A stretch of 64,000 nt of DNA from Neoarius graeffei (taxonomy: Eukaryota > Chordata > Actinopteri > Siluriformes > Ariidae). The notes beneath the pieces are model-generated. The model worked only from the letters and a program-made list of their open reading frames with translations. It searched no databases and was not told the origin of the DNA. A program made the translations under genes and the position numbers. The stretch lies in assembly GCF_027579695.1 (NCBI RefSeq), contig NC_083570.1, positions 6,107,001 to 6,171,000 of the forward strand, in the 5' to 3' direction. This document shows positions 21,004-32,128 of this stretch, in pieces. Every line of letters starts with the position of its first letter. Position 1 is the first letter of the stretch.

Positions 21004-22576
21004 CAACCCCGATTCCAAAAAAGTTGGGACAAAGTACAAATTGTAAATAAAAACGGAATGCAATAATTTACAAATCTCAAAAACTGATATTGTATTCACA
21101 ATAGAACATAGACAACATATCAAATGTTGAAAGTGAGACCATTTGAAATTTCATGCCAGCAACACATCTCAAAAAAGTTGGGACAGGGGCAATAAGAGGC
21201 TGGAAAAGTTAAAGGTACAAAAAAGGAACAGCTGGAGGACCAAATTGCAACTCATTAGGTCAATTGGCAATAGGTCATTAACATGACTGGGTATAAAAAG
21301 AGCATCTTGGAGTGGCAGCGGCTCTCAGAAGTAAAGATGGGAAGAGGATCACCAATCCCCCTAATTCTGCGCCGACAAATAGTGGAGCAATATCAGAAAG
21401 GAGTTCGACAGTGTAAAATTGCAAAGAGTTTGAACATATCATCATCTACAGTGCATAATATCATCAAAAGATTCAGAGAATCTGAAAGAATCTCTGTGCG
21501 TAAGGGTCAAGGCCGGAAAACCATACTGGGTGCCCGTGATCTTCGGGCCCTTAGACAGCACTGCATCACATACAGGCATGCTTCTGTATTGGAAATCACA
21601 AAATGGGCTCAGGAATATTTCCAGAGAACATTATCTGCGAACACAATTCACCGTGCCATCCGCCGTTGCCAGCTAAAACTCTATAGTTCAAAGAAGCAGC
21701 CGTATCTAAACATGATCCAGAAGCGCAGACGTCTTCTCTGGGCCAAGGCTCATTTAGAATGGACTGTGGCAAAGTGGAAAACTGTTCTGTGGTCAGACGA
21801 ATCAAAATTTGAAGTTCTTTATGGAAATCAGGGACGCCGTGTCATTCGGACTAAAGAGGAGAAGGACGACCCAAGTTGTTATCAGCGCTCAGTTCAGAAG
21901 CCTGCATCTCTGATGGTATGAGGTTGCATTAGTGCGTGTGGCATGGGCAGCTTACACATCTGGAAAGACACCATCAATGCTGAAAGGTATATCCAGGTTC
22001 TAGAGCAACATATGCTCCCATCCAGACGACGTCTCTTTCAGGGAAGACCTTGCATTTTCCAACATGACAATGCCAAAACACATACTGCATCAATTACAGC
22101 ATCGTGGCTGCGTAGAAGAAGCGTCCGGGTACTGAACTGGCCAGCCTGCAGTCCAGATCTTTCACCCATAGAAAACATTTGGCGCATCATAAAACAGAAG
22201 ATACAACAAAAAAGTCCTAAGACAGTTGAGCAACTAGAATCCTACATTAGACAAGAATGGGTTAACATTCCTATCCCTAAACTTGAGCAACTTGTCTCCT
22301 CAGTCCCCAGACGTTTACAGACTGTTATAAAGAGAAAAGGGGATGTCTCACAGTGGGAAACATGGCCTTGTCCCAACTTTTTTGAGATGTGTTGTCATGA
22401 AATTTAAAATCACCTAATTTTTCTCTTTAAATGATACATTTTCTCAGTTTAAACATTTGATATGTCATCTATGTTCTATTCTGAATAAAATATGGAATTT
22501 TGAAACTTCCACATCATTGCATTCCGTTTTAATTTACAATTTGTACTTTGTCCCAACTTTTTTGGAATCGGGGTTA
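21004..22576 (+). mobile_element. Tc1-like element upstream of gene B (dead copy)
   Basis: Flanked by TA (21002-21003, 22577-22578). Terminal repeats start CAACCCCGATTCCAAAAAAG. The same family occurs intact at 34788-36409. Absent from the region upstream of gene A (about 12670) and of gene D (about 46775), which gives two empty sites. It separates the proximal gene B promoter from the rest of its upstream region. Confidence 0.9.
21337..22407 (+). pseudogene. Tc1 transposase with a nonsense mutation
   Basis: The frame from [14 protein letters not shown] has two helix-turn-helix units, then the DDE domain: WSDESKF (first Asp), HDNAKTH (second Asp), PIENIW (Glu, 34 residues later). A TGA after SLMV (about 21919-21921) replaces the Trp codon of SLMVWGC in the copy at 34974-36047, cutting the protein between the first and second catalytic Asp. 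An upstream ATG at 21283 precedes a TATAAAAAG motif that looks like the promoter, so the start at 21337 is preferred. Confidence 0.85.
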
Positions 22577-22708
22577 TATTTCTGCACTGAAGGGAGATGA
22601 AATTGGTAATAGAGGAGTGTTCATGATCTCTCTGTGTTTGTGCTCTTCCTCTCTCTATCACTCTCTCTCTTTAACACACAGAACCAGGAAGTAACTTGTC
22701 ATTTCAGA

Positions 22709-22720
22709 GAAAACAAAACT
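22709..22720 (+). promoter_or_regulatory. ISRE-like element upstream of gene B
   Basis: gaaaacaaaact lies 32-43 bases before the ATG, one mismatch from GAAANNGAAACT. An ETS-type aggaagt motif is about 20 bases upstream. The arrangement is repeated at gene D. finTRIM genes are known to respond to virus and interferon, which fits; function here is inferred. Confidence 0.45.
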
Positions 22721-22751
22721 GATCTCTCTCTCTCGTTGCGATTTCAGGAAA

Positions 22752-25700
22752 ATGGCTGAGGCCAGTATTTCAGTAGCTCAGGACCAGTTCATGTGTCCAG
22801 TGTGTCTGGATCTCCTGAAGGATCCGGTGACTATCCTCTGTGGTCACAGTTTCTGTAAGGTGTGTATTAATGGCTGCTGGGATCAGGAGGTTCAGAAGGG
22901 CGTCTACAGCTGTCCTCAGTGCAGAGACACTTTCACTACAAGGCCTGTTCTACGCAGAAACAACATGCTGGATGAAGTGGTGGAGAAACTGAAGAAGACT
23001 GAAGTCCAAGCTGCTTCTCCTGCTCAGTGTTACGCTGGACCTGGAGATGTGGAGTGTGATTTCTGCACCGGGAGAAAACACAAAGCTGTCAGGTCCTGTC
23101 TGATTTGTTTGGCTTCTTATTGTGAAACTCATCTGAAACCTCATCTTGAACGTCCTGCTTTGAAAAAACACACATTAATTGAAGCCTCAGCAAAACTCCA
23201 AGAGAAGATCTGCTCTGAACATAACAAGCTGATTGAGATCTACTGTCGTACTGATCAAACCTGCATCTGTTATTTGTGTATGATGGATCATCACAACGGT
23301 CACGACACCGTCACAGTCGCAGCAGAAAGAGCTGAGAAACAGGTGAGAACTAGAAATCTTTCCAGAATTAAATCATCTTAATTATAGTTTCCCATCTAGA
23401 AACAGGTGCTTTAGTCAGTGATATGATTTGAACTTTAATTTCAATGTGTGTCTCAATCAGAAGGATTCTGTAAAAGCTGATTAAAATTGTCTGTGTTCTG
23501 GTGAACAGAGTGTTAAATTTATCTTCAGTGATGGTCGTAATCTGGTTCGGGGTGGGTTTCCTGATAACGTTGCCCTTTCGACCTAAAGAGAGAGTTGAGA
23601 GACTCTCTTAAGGAATGAACCGACTAGTGGCCTAGTGGTAGCGTGTCCGCCTCTCGATTGGGAGATCGTGAGTTCTATTCACGGTCGGGTCATACCAAAG
23701 ACCATCATAAAAATGGTACCTACTGCCATCTGGCAAGGCACACTGCAATACAGATGTGCATGGGGAGTTAAACTCTCGTGGTTACCAGAGGACTAGCCCC
23801 CCACTGTAACCCTAGCTATGTAATAGGCGAGAGGCCGAGGGCTATGGAAACGGAGATCGGCGCCGCCCGATGCGCCACATGCAGGTTGGGCCTGGTTAGT
23901 ACTTGAGTGGGAGACTGCCTAGGAATACCAGGTACTGTAAGGCGTGGGAAGGACTTTGACTTGACTTAAGGAATGAACGTTGTCTCTGTACGTGGTTTTC
24001 CCGAACTGACTCGTAAGAAGGAGCCTAAAGAGCAACAGGATGAAGAGCGTCTTTGCAGTTCACGTCCCCAATATAGGCATTAGTAGCTGCTAAAGGCAAT
24101 CATATTAGACATAACTAACAGTGTCCAAGTTAACTAACTATGTGTAAACATTAGACGTGGATAAGACTATGGCAACTTGGTGGGCAAATCCACAGAAAGT
24201 CACTTGACTAATCAGACTGCATAGAATAAAACATTTATATTCCACAATATGCTTCTGCAGGTCGGATGGGGAGTTTTTGTAGGCCGTGATGTGCTCCGTT
24301 TTAGGCAAACAAAGCAAACATTTAAAATGAAACGACTCTTTATTCCTTTCAGAAAACTGAACCATGGGTTCTAGCTATAGAACCGTGGGTGTGTGCATTC
24401 CCCAGAAGAACCGCCTCCTTCCATTCTGCCATCAACTGATCGTGTTAAATAATGCTGCGGAGAAATCATTGATCTTGATTTTATCCAGTCTATGGACGTG
24501 ACGTGACCCTAGTGATTACTGATAGACTGTCTCAGTGTCACCTGCGGAAAAACCAATCACGTTTTAGAAAAGAAAAGAAAAAAACATCCACTTTCAAAGC
24601 TGCTTCATAGTAACGAGTAACGAGGACCTTGATAGAAATGTAGTGCAGTAAAAAGTACGATATTTGTCTTTCAAATGTAGTGAAGTTAAAGTCATAAGTT
24701 TCCACAAAAAAATACTGAAGTAAAGTACAGATACTCAAAGTGTACTTAAGTACAGAACTCAAGTAAATGTACTTCGTTACTGTCCACCTATGATAATTAA
24801 CTCGATGTACTTGCAAGGCCAAAAAAAAAAAAAAGTGTGTTTCCGGTTACCCGACCGACCCTAATCCGTACCGCCCGACCCTAAACTTTTTTTTTTTCGT
24901 TTTTTTCCCCAGTCGCGACTTTTACATATAACCCAACCGCATGAACCGGAAGTTTTTGTCACTCACTGGGAAAATCAGGGCTTTCCACAAGCGCCGGCTG
25001 CCGGCCATACAGCCGACTACACAATTAAGTCCAGCCGGCTACTTTTAATTACTTATTTTTGTAGCCCACAGGCTCTAAATATTAATTTTTGATTTTAATA
25101 AAATTAAATGTTTATCTAATGGACTGACAATAATGTCAAACTGAACCGCACTCATTTAAGTTGTGGTTTGCGCTGTTTGTACCGATAATAACCACAAATT
25201 CCCCGCCGACTTCGTTGATCAAGGGAGAGGAACTCATCCGCGGCCCTGACATGCTGTGTGTGCGCGCACTCGGCGGAGGCAGTAGTGTGTCGGGGCCGTC
25301 GGAGGGAACAGAAGCAGAGAGAACGCTTATTTTGTCTTTCACCTAGAGACATGATTCAAACTTTAAAACGGAGACAAAATTCTCCTGTGTGGATTTGGCA
25401 TTCAACTTTTTTGCTAGGCTCTATACTTTTTGATCAGTCACAGATCAAACACCATGAGCACATCTGGAGAAATTCAGGCTTTATAATGGGTGTCTATTGC
25501 GTTACACACCAGTGGAGCTCAGGAGTTTAGAGTGTAGTAGGGTTGGGCGGTATCCAAATTTTGATACCTTTAAACCGTCTCTGTGTTTTCCCGGGGTATA
25601 CGGTATTACCGAGAAAAAAATATTTTGTTTCGGCCTACTGTGTAACGTGCGCCTATGCCTCAAATGTACTATTTAAAAGCAGCATAGCGAATTGTGTGCA

Positions 25701-28700
25701 CTGTGGTATGGATTAAGCAGCAAAGCGAATTTTGTGCATTAAGTAGGGTTGCCACATCTGAGTTGTAAAAAACCGGGACACATCGGTCGGCGGCCGCGCC
25801 TGCGCGCACGTACGAGCGCGGGGGTTGAGGGCTGCGGACACGCACATCTACGATGCCTTATGCCTTATGTGAATGTTCACGTTTAAAAATAAAACAGTTC
25901 AACTGGTGCAGTTAGGCGTTTAGTTAAAATTCATTTTGTCTTCTTAACCCTTAAATGGGCACTGCCACAAATATTATTACAAAAAATAAGTTCATATAGG
26001 AATGATCTTATTTGGACGCCAATTTTTTTTTAAACAAATATTTAATAGTAGGCTAACAGCCCTCTGAAGAGTCTCTCCTCCCATTCCATTTCCAAATCAA
26101 AATAATACAAATATAATCAATATAATTTCTCTCAGTCTGCTTCGTTGTTGTTTTAGCCTTTTCTCTGGAGAACTGAACTTTAAAAGTTAGACTACCGTAT
26201 CATACCAAATAGCCCTAATCCTTTGTTTTAATCACAAGAGAGAGGTGCTATGTTATTGGGACAACTGATTTATTCATTTCTCACGCCAGTGTTCAGGCAT
26301 TCTTTTTTGATATATTTAATGATTTATTTAATGATTCATTTATTGATGAAATTGGCCCAGGCTTTAGAACCAGCCTTTATCAGAATCAGAACATAGGAAG
26401 TAGACAGCCAGCCTATTCGCGCACCGACCAAGGGAACTCTCACCTATTGTTTGGTATTACGGTATTCCAGTATCTTTGATTTCGCGCGGCCGCCGTTGTA
26501 TTGACCACGATCACCTAGCAACGGCGACTGGCTGCGTGCGCAAACATTCGGTGAGGCCACACAAGTAGCTGCCTACAATATGCCCGCTTACGTGAAAACT
26601 ATTAATATGTTAAGTGGCTGCGAGAAACATTAATGATTTGTGTTTATTTCAATGGGGGATAATGTGAGGAAGTAAAAAACCGGGACAAAACGTGTCCCGG
26701 GAAGGTTATTCCATTTTCCTGGACATTTTCCATTTTCCACAAAAAACCGGGACAATCCCGGAAAAACCTGGACGTGTGGCAACACTAGCATTAAGAGATA
26801 TTTCAAAGCATCACGCAACTCTTCCTTCATCTTGAAAATAGCATTCAACTGTCGTTTACACATGTCTGCATTGAAACGCCATTTGCAGCACTATTTCGCC
26901 TACTCCATCAAAAAAAAGTACACGATGAGCAGGATCATACCCTTTCAAGCATGGGAAATAAGAAAAAGAAAAAGAATCAACCAACACCCAAGTCCGTTTA
27001 GACTGCGCGATAAACCATATTCTTCAGCGCAAATGAGGCGAACCTAATTCAAATGCGTGATAGCTGCACAAGGCAAAATCATATGGGCCCACGTCATGCC
27101 ATGGCGGGGAAATTAATAATCAAATGGCCTTACCTTGCTTAAAACGTTGTCTTGATCACATAACTCCTTACAATTATTCCACTTAAATCCATACGGTTTA
27201 ACACACCCAACAAAGATAGCAAGCGCATTGCTAATTCCCATCAGAAACCCAACAGTTTACGCTACGATGTTTTCTTCCGTTTCTTCAGTAGATGACATTT
27301 CAAACGTTTATTACCCACATCCCAAATCTCATACGTTATATTATTTTACCTTGTTGTTACTCATGTAACCTACTCAAAAAACAACTCATTGGAGAGATCT
27401 CGTGGAAGTGGAGTACCCCAGGCTATGGTGTGCCTTAGGGGACATATTAGATTTTTCGTTTGTTTTGAAACCAAAATACTGCCACACTGCCGATGTTATT
27501 TTTTTTTGCCACTAACTCGTTATCTTGACTTGCCATCTTTCAACCGCAGTCTCAGTCTCTTTTTTTTTTTTTTTAGATAGGACAGTATAGAGAGACAGGA
27601 AATGAGCGGGGGAGAGAAAGACGGGATCGGGAAATAACCTCGGGTCGGAATCGAACCCGGGTCCCCGGATTTATGGTACGGTGCCTTAGCCATCTGAGCC
27701 ATGACACCCCCGGTCTCAGTCTCTTGCGAAGCTTTCTGTCAGACTCCAAAATGTCACGCAGGGTTGCCATGGTAACGACATAAACAACCCTGCACGCGAT
27801 GAGAACTTCTTTAGGAAATTGATAGAATTAGTGAAAATACGATCACACAGTTATTCGGGACGATCTTCAATTTATTATTTTATATTATGACCTCATGTAC
27901 TCCATATTTATTTAGATATTATATATTTTTTTAAAATGATGGTAATGAGACCGATACCGTTGGTACTTTTGGATACCTTGGGATACCTTCTTACCGTAAT
28001 ACCGCCCAACCCTAGAGTGTAGGCAGCTTGAAAAAAAAAAAGCTCTAACTTTCTCATTTAAACTGTTTTCTCAGCCACAATTTTCACTCTACACACACAA
28101 TTTTCTCAAAAGTTGTAGTCACACATTGTGTGAATCAAGACAAGTGTCTCCCTGAGCGATAGGATTTACAGTTTTTGAATGAGAAGCCTGAAAGTAAGGA
28201 GAGGACAGCCGCGCTCTCCCATAGACTCACATTATAAACGTGGCAGCGCTTTTACTGCAAAATCAGAAAAGTCACTTGTTTTTAACTTGCTCTAGTGTCC
28301 ACATTTTTTACACTAGGGACTAAAAAAAATTACATTTATGTGTTCATGGGAGCCTTGTAGCACTCAATGGGAAAGAATTTTGTGAATAGCTCCTTTCGTT
28401 TCCGTGTAAATCAGCGTTGTTCGAGGAGAGGGAACTCTGAGAGAAAAAGCGCTCTTTGCTTGTTATATTGTGTCTTTTCCCTGCACCGTTACCAAGGCGA
28501 CGAGCTCCACTCAGGGAGCAGAGAGGGGCGGGGCTGCTCTCTCTCTCTCATGGTGTATTGAGCTGTTATATTTACAGAAAAATTCATGTTAAAAGGTGTC
28601 TCATGCTGCATCAGATTCATCAGAAGGTGGTAACTCAGGTGACCTGCAAAGAAATTCATTATATTTTGTGAAATTATTCCTGTCTAAATATAGGTTATGG

Positions 28701-31700
28701 CAGCCATCTTGAAAAAAAAATGCCTGCCTACCGACCCTAGTTTTGAAATCTACGTAACCGGAAACACACTTTTTTTTTTTTTGGCCCAATGTACAAGAAA
28801 ACTAATTGAACACTACCAGCAGATTCAACCCCAGTTTCCCCCGCTGACTGTGAGAGTCCCTCAGAGCCGCATGCGCATTCTGTGGATTCGGCAGCGAGCG
28901 AGTCGCTCTTTGTTTTGAACGAGTGCTCCGGGTCTCTCGTAAATTCCGAGCAAACTAAAGGACGACTTGTGCTACGATGTTGTTCGGGAAAACCACGTTA
29001 GCTTGATGATGGATCTTAAGAGGTCATTTAAAACTCTCTTGGCCTTAAGAGGCTTTCGGGAAACCCAGCCCAGATCAGTTAGTGAACATCTCTCTCTCTC
29101 AAACACACACACACACAGAGTACATAACCTTCAGAGCGAAACATGAATGTACTTTGAACTGACATTAATATGGAACCAGTTCGCTCGTACTGTATAAAAA
29201 GCTGAATGTATTTTATTTGTCCTCAGAGTGAGTTAAAGGAGGAGCAGATGAAATCCCAGCAGAGAATCCAGGAGAAGCAGAAGAAGGTGCAGGAGCTGAA
29301 ACAGGCTGTGAACACTATAAAGGTGAGCAGTGAGCAGAGACAGAGCTGCTCCTAGAAACACACACAACATGGACAACGAGTCATTTACAGTCCCAGTAAG
29401 AGAGGGAATGATAGATGAGCTTTAAATCGTGTGTGTGTGTGTGTGTGTGTGTGTCTCCTAACAGCTCAGTGCACAGACAGCAGTGGAGGACAGTGAGAGG
29501 ATCTTTACTGAGCTGATCAGCTCCATGGAGAAAAAGCGCTGTGAGGTGACGGAGCTGATCAGAGATCAGGAGAAGGCTGAACTGAGTCGAGCTGAACGAC
29601 TCCTGGAGCAACTGGAGCAGGAGATTGCTGATCTTCAGAGGAGAGTCACTGAGCTGGAGCAGCTTTCACACACACACACGATCACATCCATTTCCTCCAG
29701 GTAACACTCACTGTCTGATCTACAGAGCCAGCTGTTCCTCACACACTCTCTAAAACACCTCTCATTAAGGGAACAATAAATGTCCCTGTCTGACATCACA
29801 AGTGGGTTTTACATTTCATTTGCTTTCTGTAGGTTTTAGCTTCTGGACGTTGCACTCCTGAAATGTCCAGACCATCATTTCACACATCCAGCATCACTGT
29901 CCATCAACATCTCTCATTTGATGGAGTGAGGAATTCTCTCTCAGATCTGAAAAAGAGACTCGAGGAATTCTGTGAGGAGGAATTCAACAAAATCCCTCCA
30001 CATGGTAAGAGGAGCTGTTCCTGCTGGAGAAACACAGTGATGTGTTATTTCTTAGCGATGCTCCTGCTTTCTTTTCTGCAGACACTTTATTCACCCGACA
30101 CTTTGAACTAAAACACTGATTTAAAATGAATAAACTGACTGGATCACTTTAAACTCTTTCCATCTTTTACACAAACTCATGTTTCCATTTTTCTCTCCAC
30201 AGCTGCAGCAGTTCAGATAATTTCAGAACCACAGAGCAGAGAAGACTTTCTGAAATGTACATCTAACACACACACACACACACAGTTCTAGTCCTGTCAC
30301 GATAACAAATTTTGTTGGATGATATATTGTCTCAGAAATTATTGCGATAAACAATATTGTTGACGTCTTTTCAAGACAATTTTATGCCACTAGTAAAATA
30401 ATAATGATCATGCAAATACACCCTTTCATAGAACAGTAAACTTTTTAATTAAAGGAACAGTCCACCGTACTTCCATAATGAAATATGCTCTTATCTGAAT
30501 TGAGACGAGCTGCTCCGTACCTCTCCGAGCTTTGCACGACCTCCCAGTCAGTCAGACGCAGTCAGACGCGCTGTCACTCCTGTTAGCAATGTAGCTAGGC
30601 TGAGCATGGCCAATGGTATTTTTTGGGGCTGTAGTTAGATGCGACCAAACTCTTCCGCGTTTTTCCTGTTTACATAGGTTTATATGACCAGTGATATGAA
30701 ACAAGTTCAGTTACACAAATTGAAACGTAGCGATTTTCTATGCTATGGAAAGTCCGCACTATAATGACAGGCGTACTAACACCTTCTGCGCGCTTCGGCA
30801 GCGCATTGATACGGAGCTCAGATATCAATGCGCTGCCGAAGCGCGCAGAAGGTGTTAGTACGCCTGTCATTATAGTGCGGACTTTCCATAGCATAGAAAA
30901 TCGCTACGTTTCAATTTGTGTAACTGAACTTGTTTCATATCACTGGTCATATAAACCTATGTAAACAGGAAAAACGCGAAAGAGTTTGGTCGCATCTAAC
31001 TACAGCCCCAAAAAATACCATTGGCCATACTGAGCCTAGCTACATTGCTAACAGGAGTGACAGCGCGTCTGACTGCGTCTGACTGACTGCGAGGTCGCGC
31101 AAAGCTCGGAGAGGTACGGAGCAGCTCGTCTCAATTCAGATAAGAGCATATTTCATTATTGAAGTACGGTGGACTGTTCCTTTAAGTCAACTTATTCAAT
31201 TCCATGAGGCTGGCAGGGGGAGTCGCTCTCTTCTGTGGGATCTTTAACTAGTTTTAGAATGCTAGTTTAAGCTGATATGTGATTGATCTAACGGTAAAAC
31301 AGCACGAGGGCTCGAGAACTTTGACAGGTAACAATTTTACTTGGCAACAGAATGTATCTGAATTCTGATTGGTTGTTGTATCTGAATTCTGATTGGTTGT
31401 TGTATCTGGATTCTGATTGGTTGTTATATTATTGCCCTTTTGTTGTGTTGTTGAGCCCAGAGTGGGGGGAGGGGGAGTGACAGGGTTCTACAGAGAAAAG
31501 TTTTCACTGCAACCGAACTGCTGTTTTCGTGACCACGCCCCCAGCACGGATATTCATGTTCACATTGTTCAGTTTGTTTTTCTCTTTTATTTTAGATTTC
31601 TGTTATCTGACTCTGGATCCCAACACGGCACATCGTTTCCTCATTCTGTCTGAGAAGAACAGAGCGGTGAGATGCAGTGAGAGAGCGCAGCGTTACTCTG

Positions 31701-32128
31701 ATCATCCAGAGAGATTTGATTCCTGGCTTCAGGTTTTGTGTAAGGAGAGTGTGTGTGGACGCTGTTACTGGGAGGTGGAGTGGAGCGGTGCTGCTGTGGA
31801 CATATCAGTCTCATATAAAGACATCAGCAGGAAAGGACTGGGTAATGAGTGTGGGTTTGGACTCAACAATCAGTCCTGGAGACTGTACTGTTGTTCTTCT
31901 TCTTCTCTCTCTTTCTGGCACAACAACATTAAGACTGATCTCAGAGTTCCATCAGCCTCCAGAATAGGAGTGTATGTGGATCACAGTGCAGGAACTCTGT
32001 CCTTCTACAGCGTCTCTGACACGATGAAGCTCCTCCACAGAGTCCACACCACATTCACTCAGCCTCTATACGCTGGGTTTAGGGTTTGGTTTTCTGGTTC
32101 TACAGTGAGATTGTGTGATCCAGAATAA
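22752..32128 (+). CDS. finTRIM-family E3 ligase, gene B (frameshifted in exon 3)
   Basis: Exons: 22752-23342 (591 bp), 29227-29322 (96), 29465-29700 (236), 29833-30004 (172), 30203-30256 (54), 31596-32128 (533), all with GT/AG borders. Exon 1 has an intact C3HC4 RING ([18 protein letters not shown]) and two B-boxes; exons 2-3 the coiled coil; exon 6 the B30.2 ([36 protein letters not shown]). Exon 3 is 236 bp against 234 in A and D, because the CA run coding the LSHTH stretch is one unit longer. Spliced normally, the frame then meets a TAG seven bases into exon 4, giving RING-B-box-coiled coil without B30.2. Exon 5 lacks one 6-bp unit but keeps phase. Either a pseudogene, a truncated product or a length polymorphism. 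AATAAA overlaps the stop codon (32124-32129). Confidence 0.8.
23621..23964 (+). repeat. tRNA/5S-rRNA chimeric SINE
   Basis: Flanked by a perfect 14-bp duplication cttaaggaatgaac (23607-23620 and 23965-23978); gene D has the empty site near 50690. The head (about 23628-23695) is tRNA-like, with an A box tggcctagtggtag and a decayed B box gagttctattcac. Near the 3' end (about 23885-23942) the sequence follows the 3' half of 5S rRNA: gggcctggttagtacttg, gggagactgcc, gaataccaggt. The tail tttgacttga matches the 3' end of the L2 LINE at 40401-40410, so that LINE class is the likely mobilising partner. Confidence 0.8.
24106..24792. mobile_element. truncated copy of the CAGAGGTGG hAT in gene B
   Basis: Ends with the hAT terminus (ccacctatg, one change from ccacctctg) followed by ataattaa, the half-duplication also seen in gene A. 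The other end is missing; the junction near 24106 (catatt then agacataac) is shared with gene D, so it arose before B and D separated. Confidence 0.7.
25744..26787. mobile_element. second hAT nested inside the first
   Basis: Flanking 8-bp duplication gcattaag (25736-25743 and 26788-26795). Terminal repeats TAGGGTTGCCACAT and, reversed, TAGTGTTGCCACAC. Both ends carry aaaaccgggaca subterminal motifs. Non-autonomous, 1044 bp. Confidence 0.9.
27562..27712 (-). repeat. tRNA-derived SINE with poly-A tail
   Basis: On the minus strand it starts gggggtgtcatggctcagat (A box), has a B box gggttcgattcc, and ends in about 14 A after a catttcctgtctctctat stretch. The flanking duplication is gtctcagtctctt (27549-27561 and 27713-27725). 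It differs from the V-SINE family: short, no core domain, poly-A end, which suggests an L1-like partner. Confidence 0.85.
30453..31181. mobile_element. 729-bp near-perfect palindromic element with TTAA duplication
   Basis: Two arms of 359 bp (30453-30811 and 30823-31181) are inverted copies with only scattered mismatches, around an 11-base spacer. The flanking TTAA occurs at 30449-30452 and 31182-31185; gene D has the empty site (aattaagtcaac near 53290). Ends AGGAACAGTCCACC. TTAA targets occur in piggyBac and Kolobok elements. No transposase. Because of the symmetry, the same 74-codon frame appears on both strands; it is not a gene. Confidence 0.9.

Larger units (their letters stand above)
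25538..28014. mobile_element. hAT element nested in the 24817-28786 element
   Basis: Flanking 8-bp duplication gagtgtag (25530-25537 and 28015-28022). Perfect 16-bp terminal repeats TAGGGTTGGGCGGTAT. It contains a second hAT (25744-26787) and a tRNA SINE (27562-27712). No transposase frame is recognisable, so it is non-autonomous. Confidence 0.9.
24817..28786. mobile_element. 3.97-kb GGCC-ended inverted-repeat element in gene B intron 1
   Basis: Flanked by caa (24814-24816, 28787-28789). Gene D shows the empty site near 51563. Ends are GGCC, a homopolymer A run, then gtgtgtttccggtta and a cgaccctaa block, inverted at the right. The 3-bp duplication and GGCC start recall the 2535-3201 element; PIF/Harbinger-like is likely, though CAA is not the usual TWA target. 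No transposase is visible. Removing the nested hAT (25538-28014) leaves about 1.5 kb. Confidence 0.7.
23550..29071. mobile_element. ancient inverted-repeat element in gene B intron 1
   Basis: Same element as 4737-11339 and 50623-51853: left end GGGTGGGTTTCCTGATAACG, right end (reversed) GGGCTGGGTTTCCCGAAAGC. It has been filled by a chimeric SINE, a hAT remnant and the large 24817-28786 insertion. Confidence 0.5.

Noticed and set aside
23628-23695. Possible tRNA gene
   Set aside because: The tRNA-like part is the head of a SINE with target duplications, a decayed B box and no proper acceptor stem. The same applies to the V-SINE heads and 27562-27712.
23885-23942. Possible 5S rRNA gene
   Set aside because: Only the 3' half is present and it lies inside a retroposed SINE.
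30670-30964. Identical 74-residue open frames on both strands
   Set aside because: They are the two arms of the 30453-31181 palindrome read in opposite directions, so one sequence explains both; no homology or start context.
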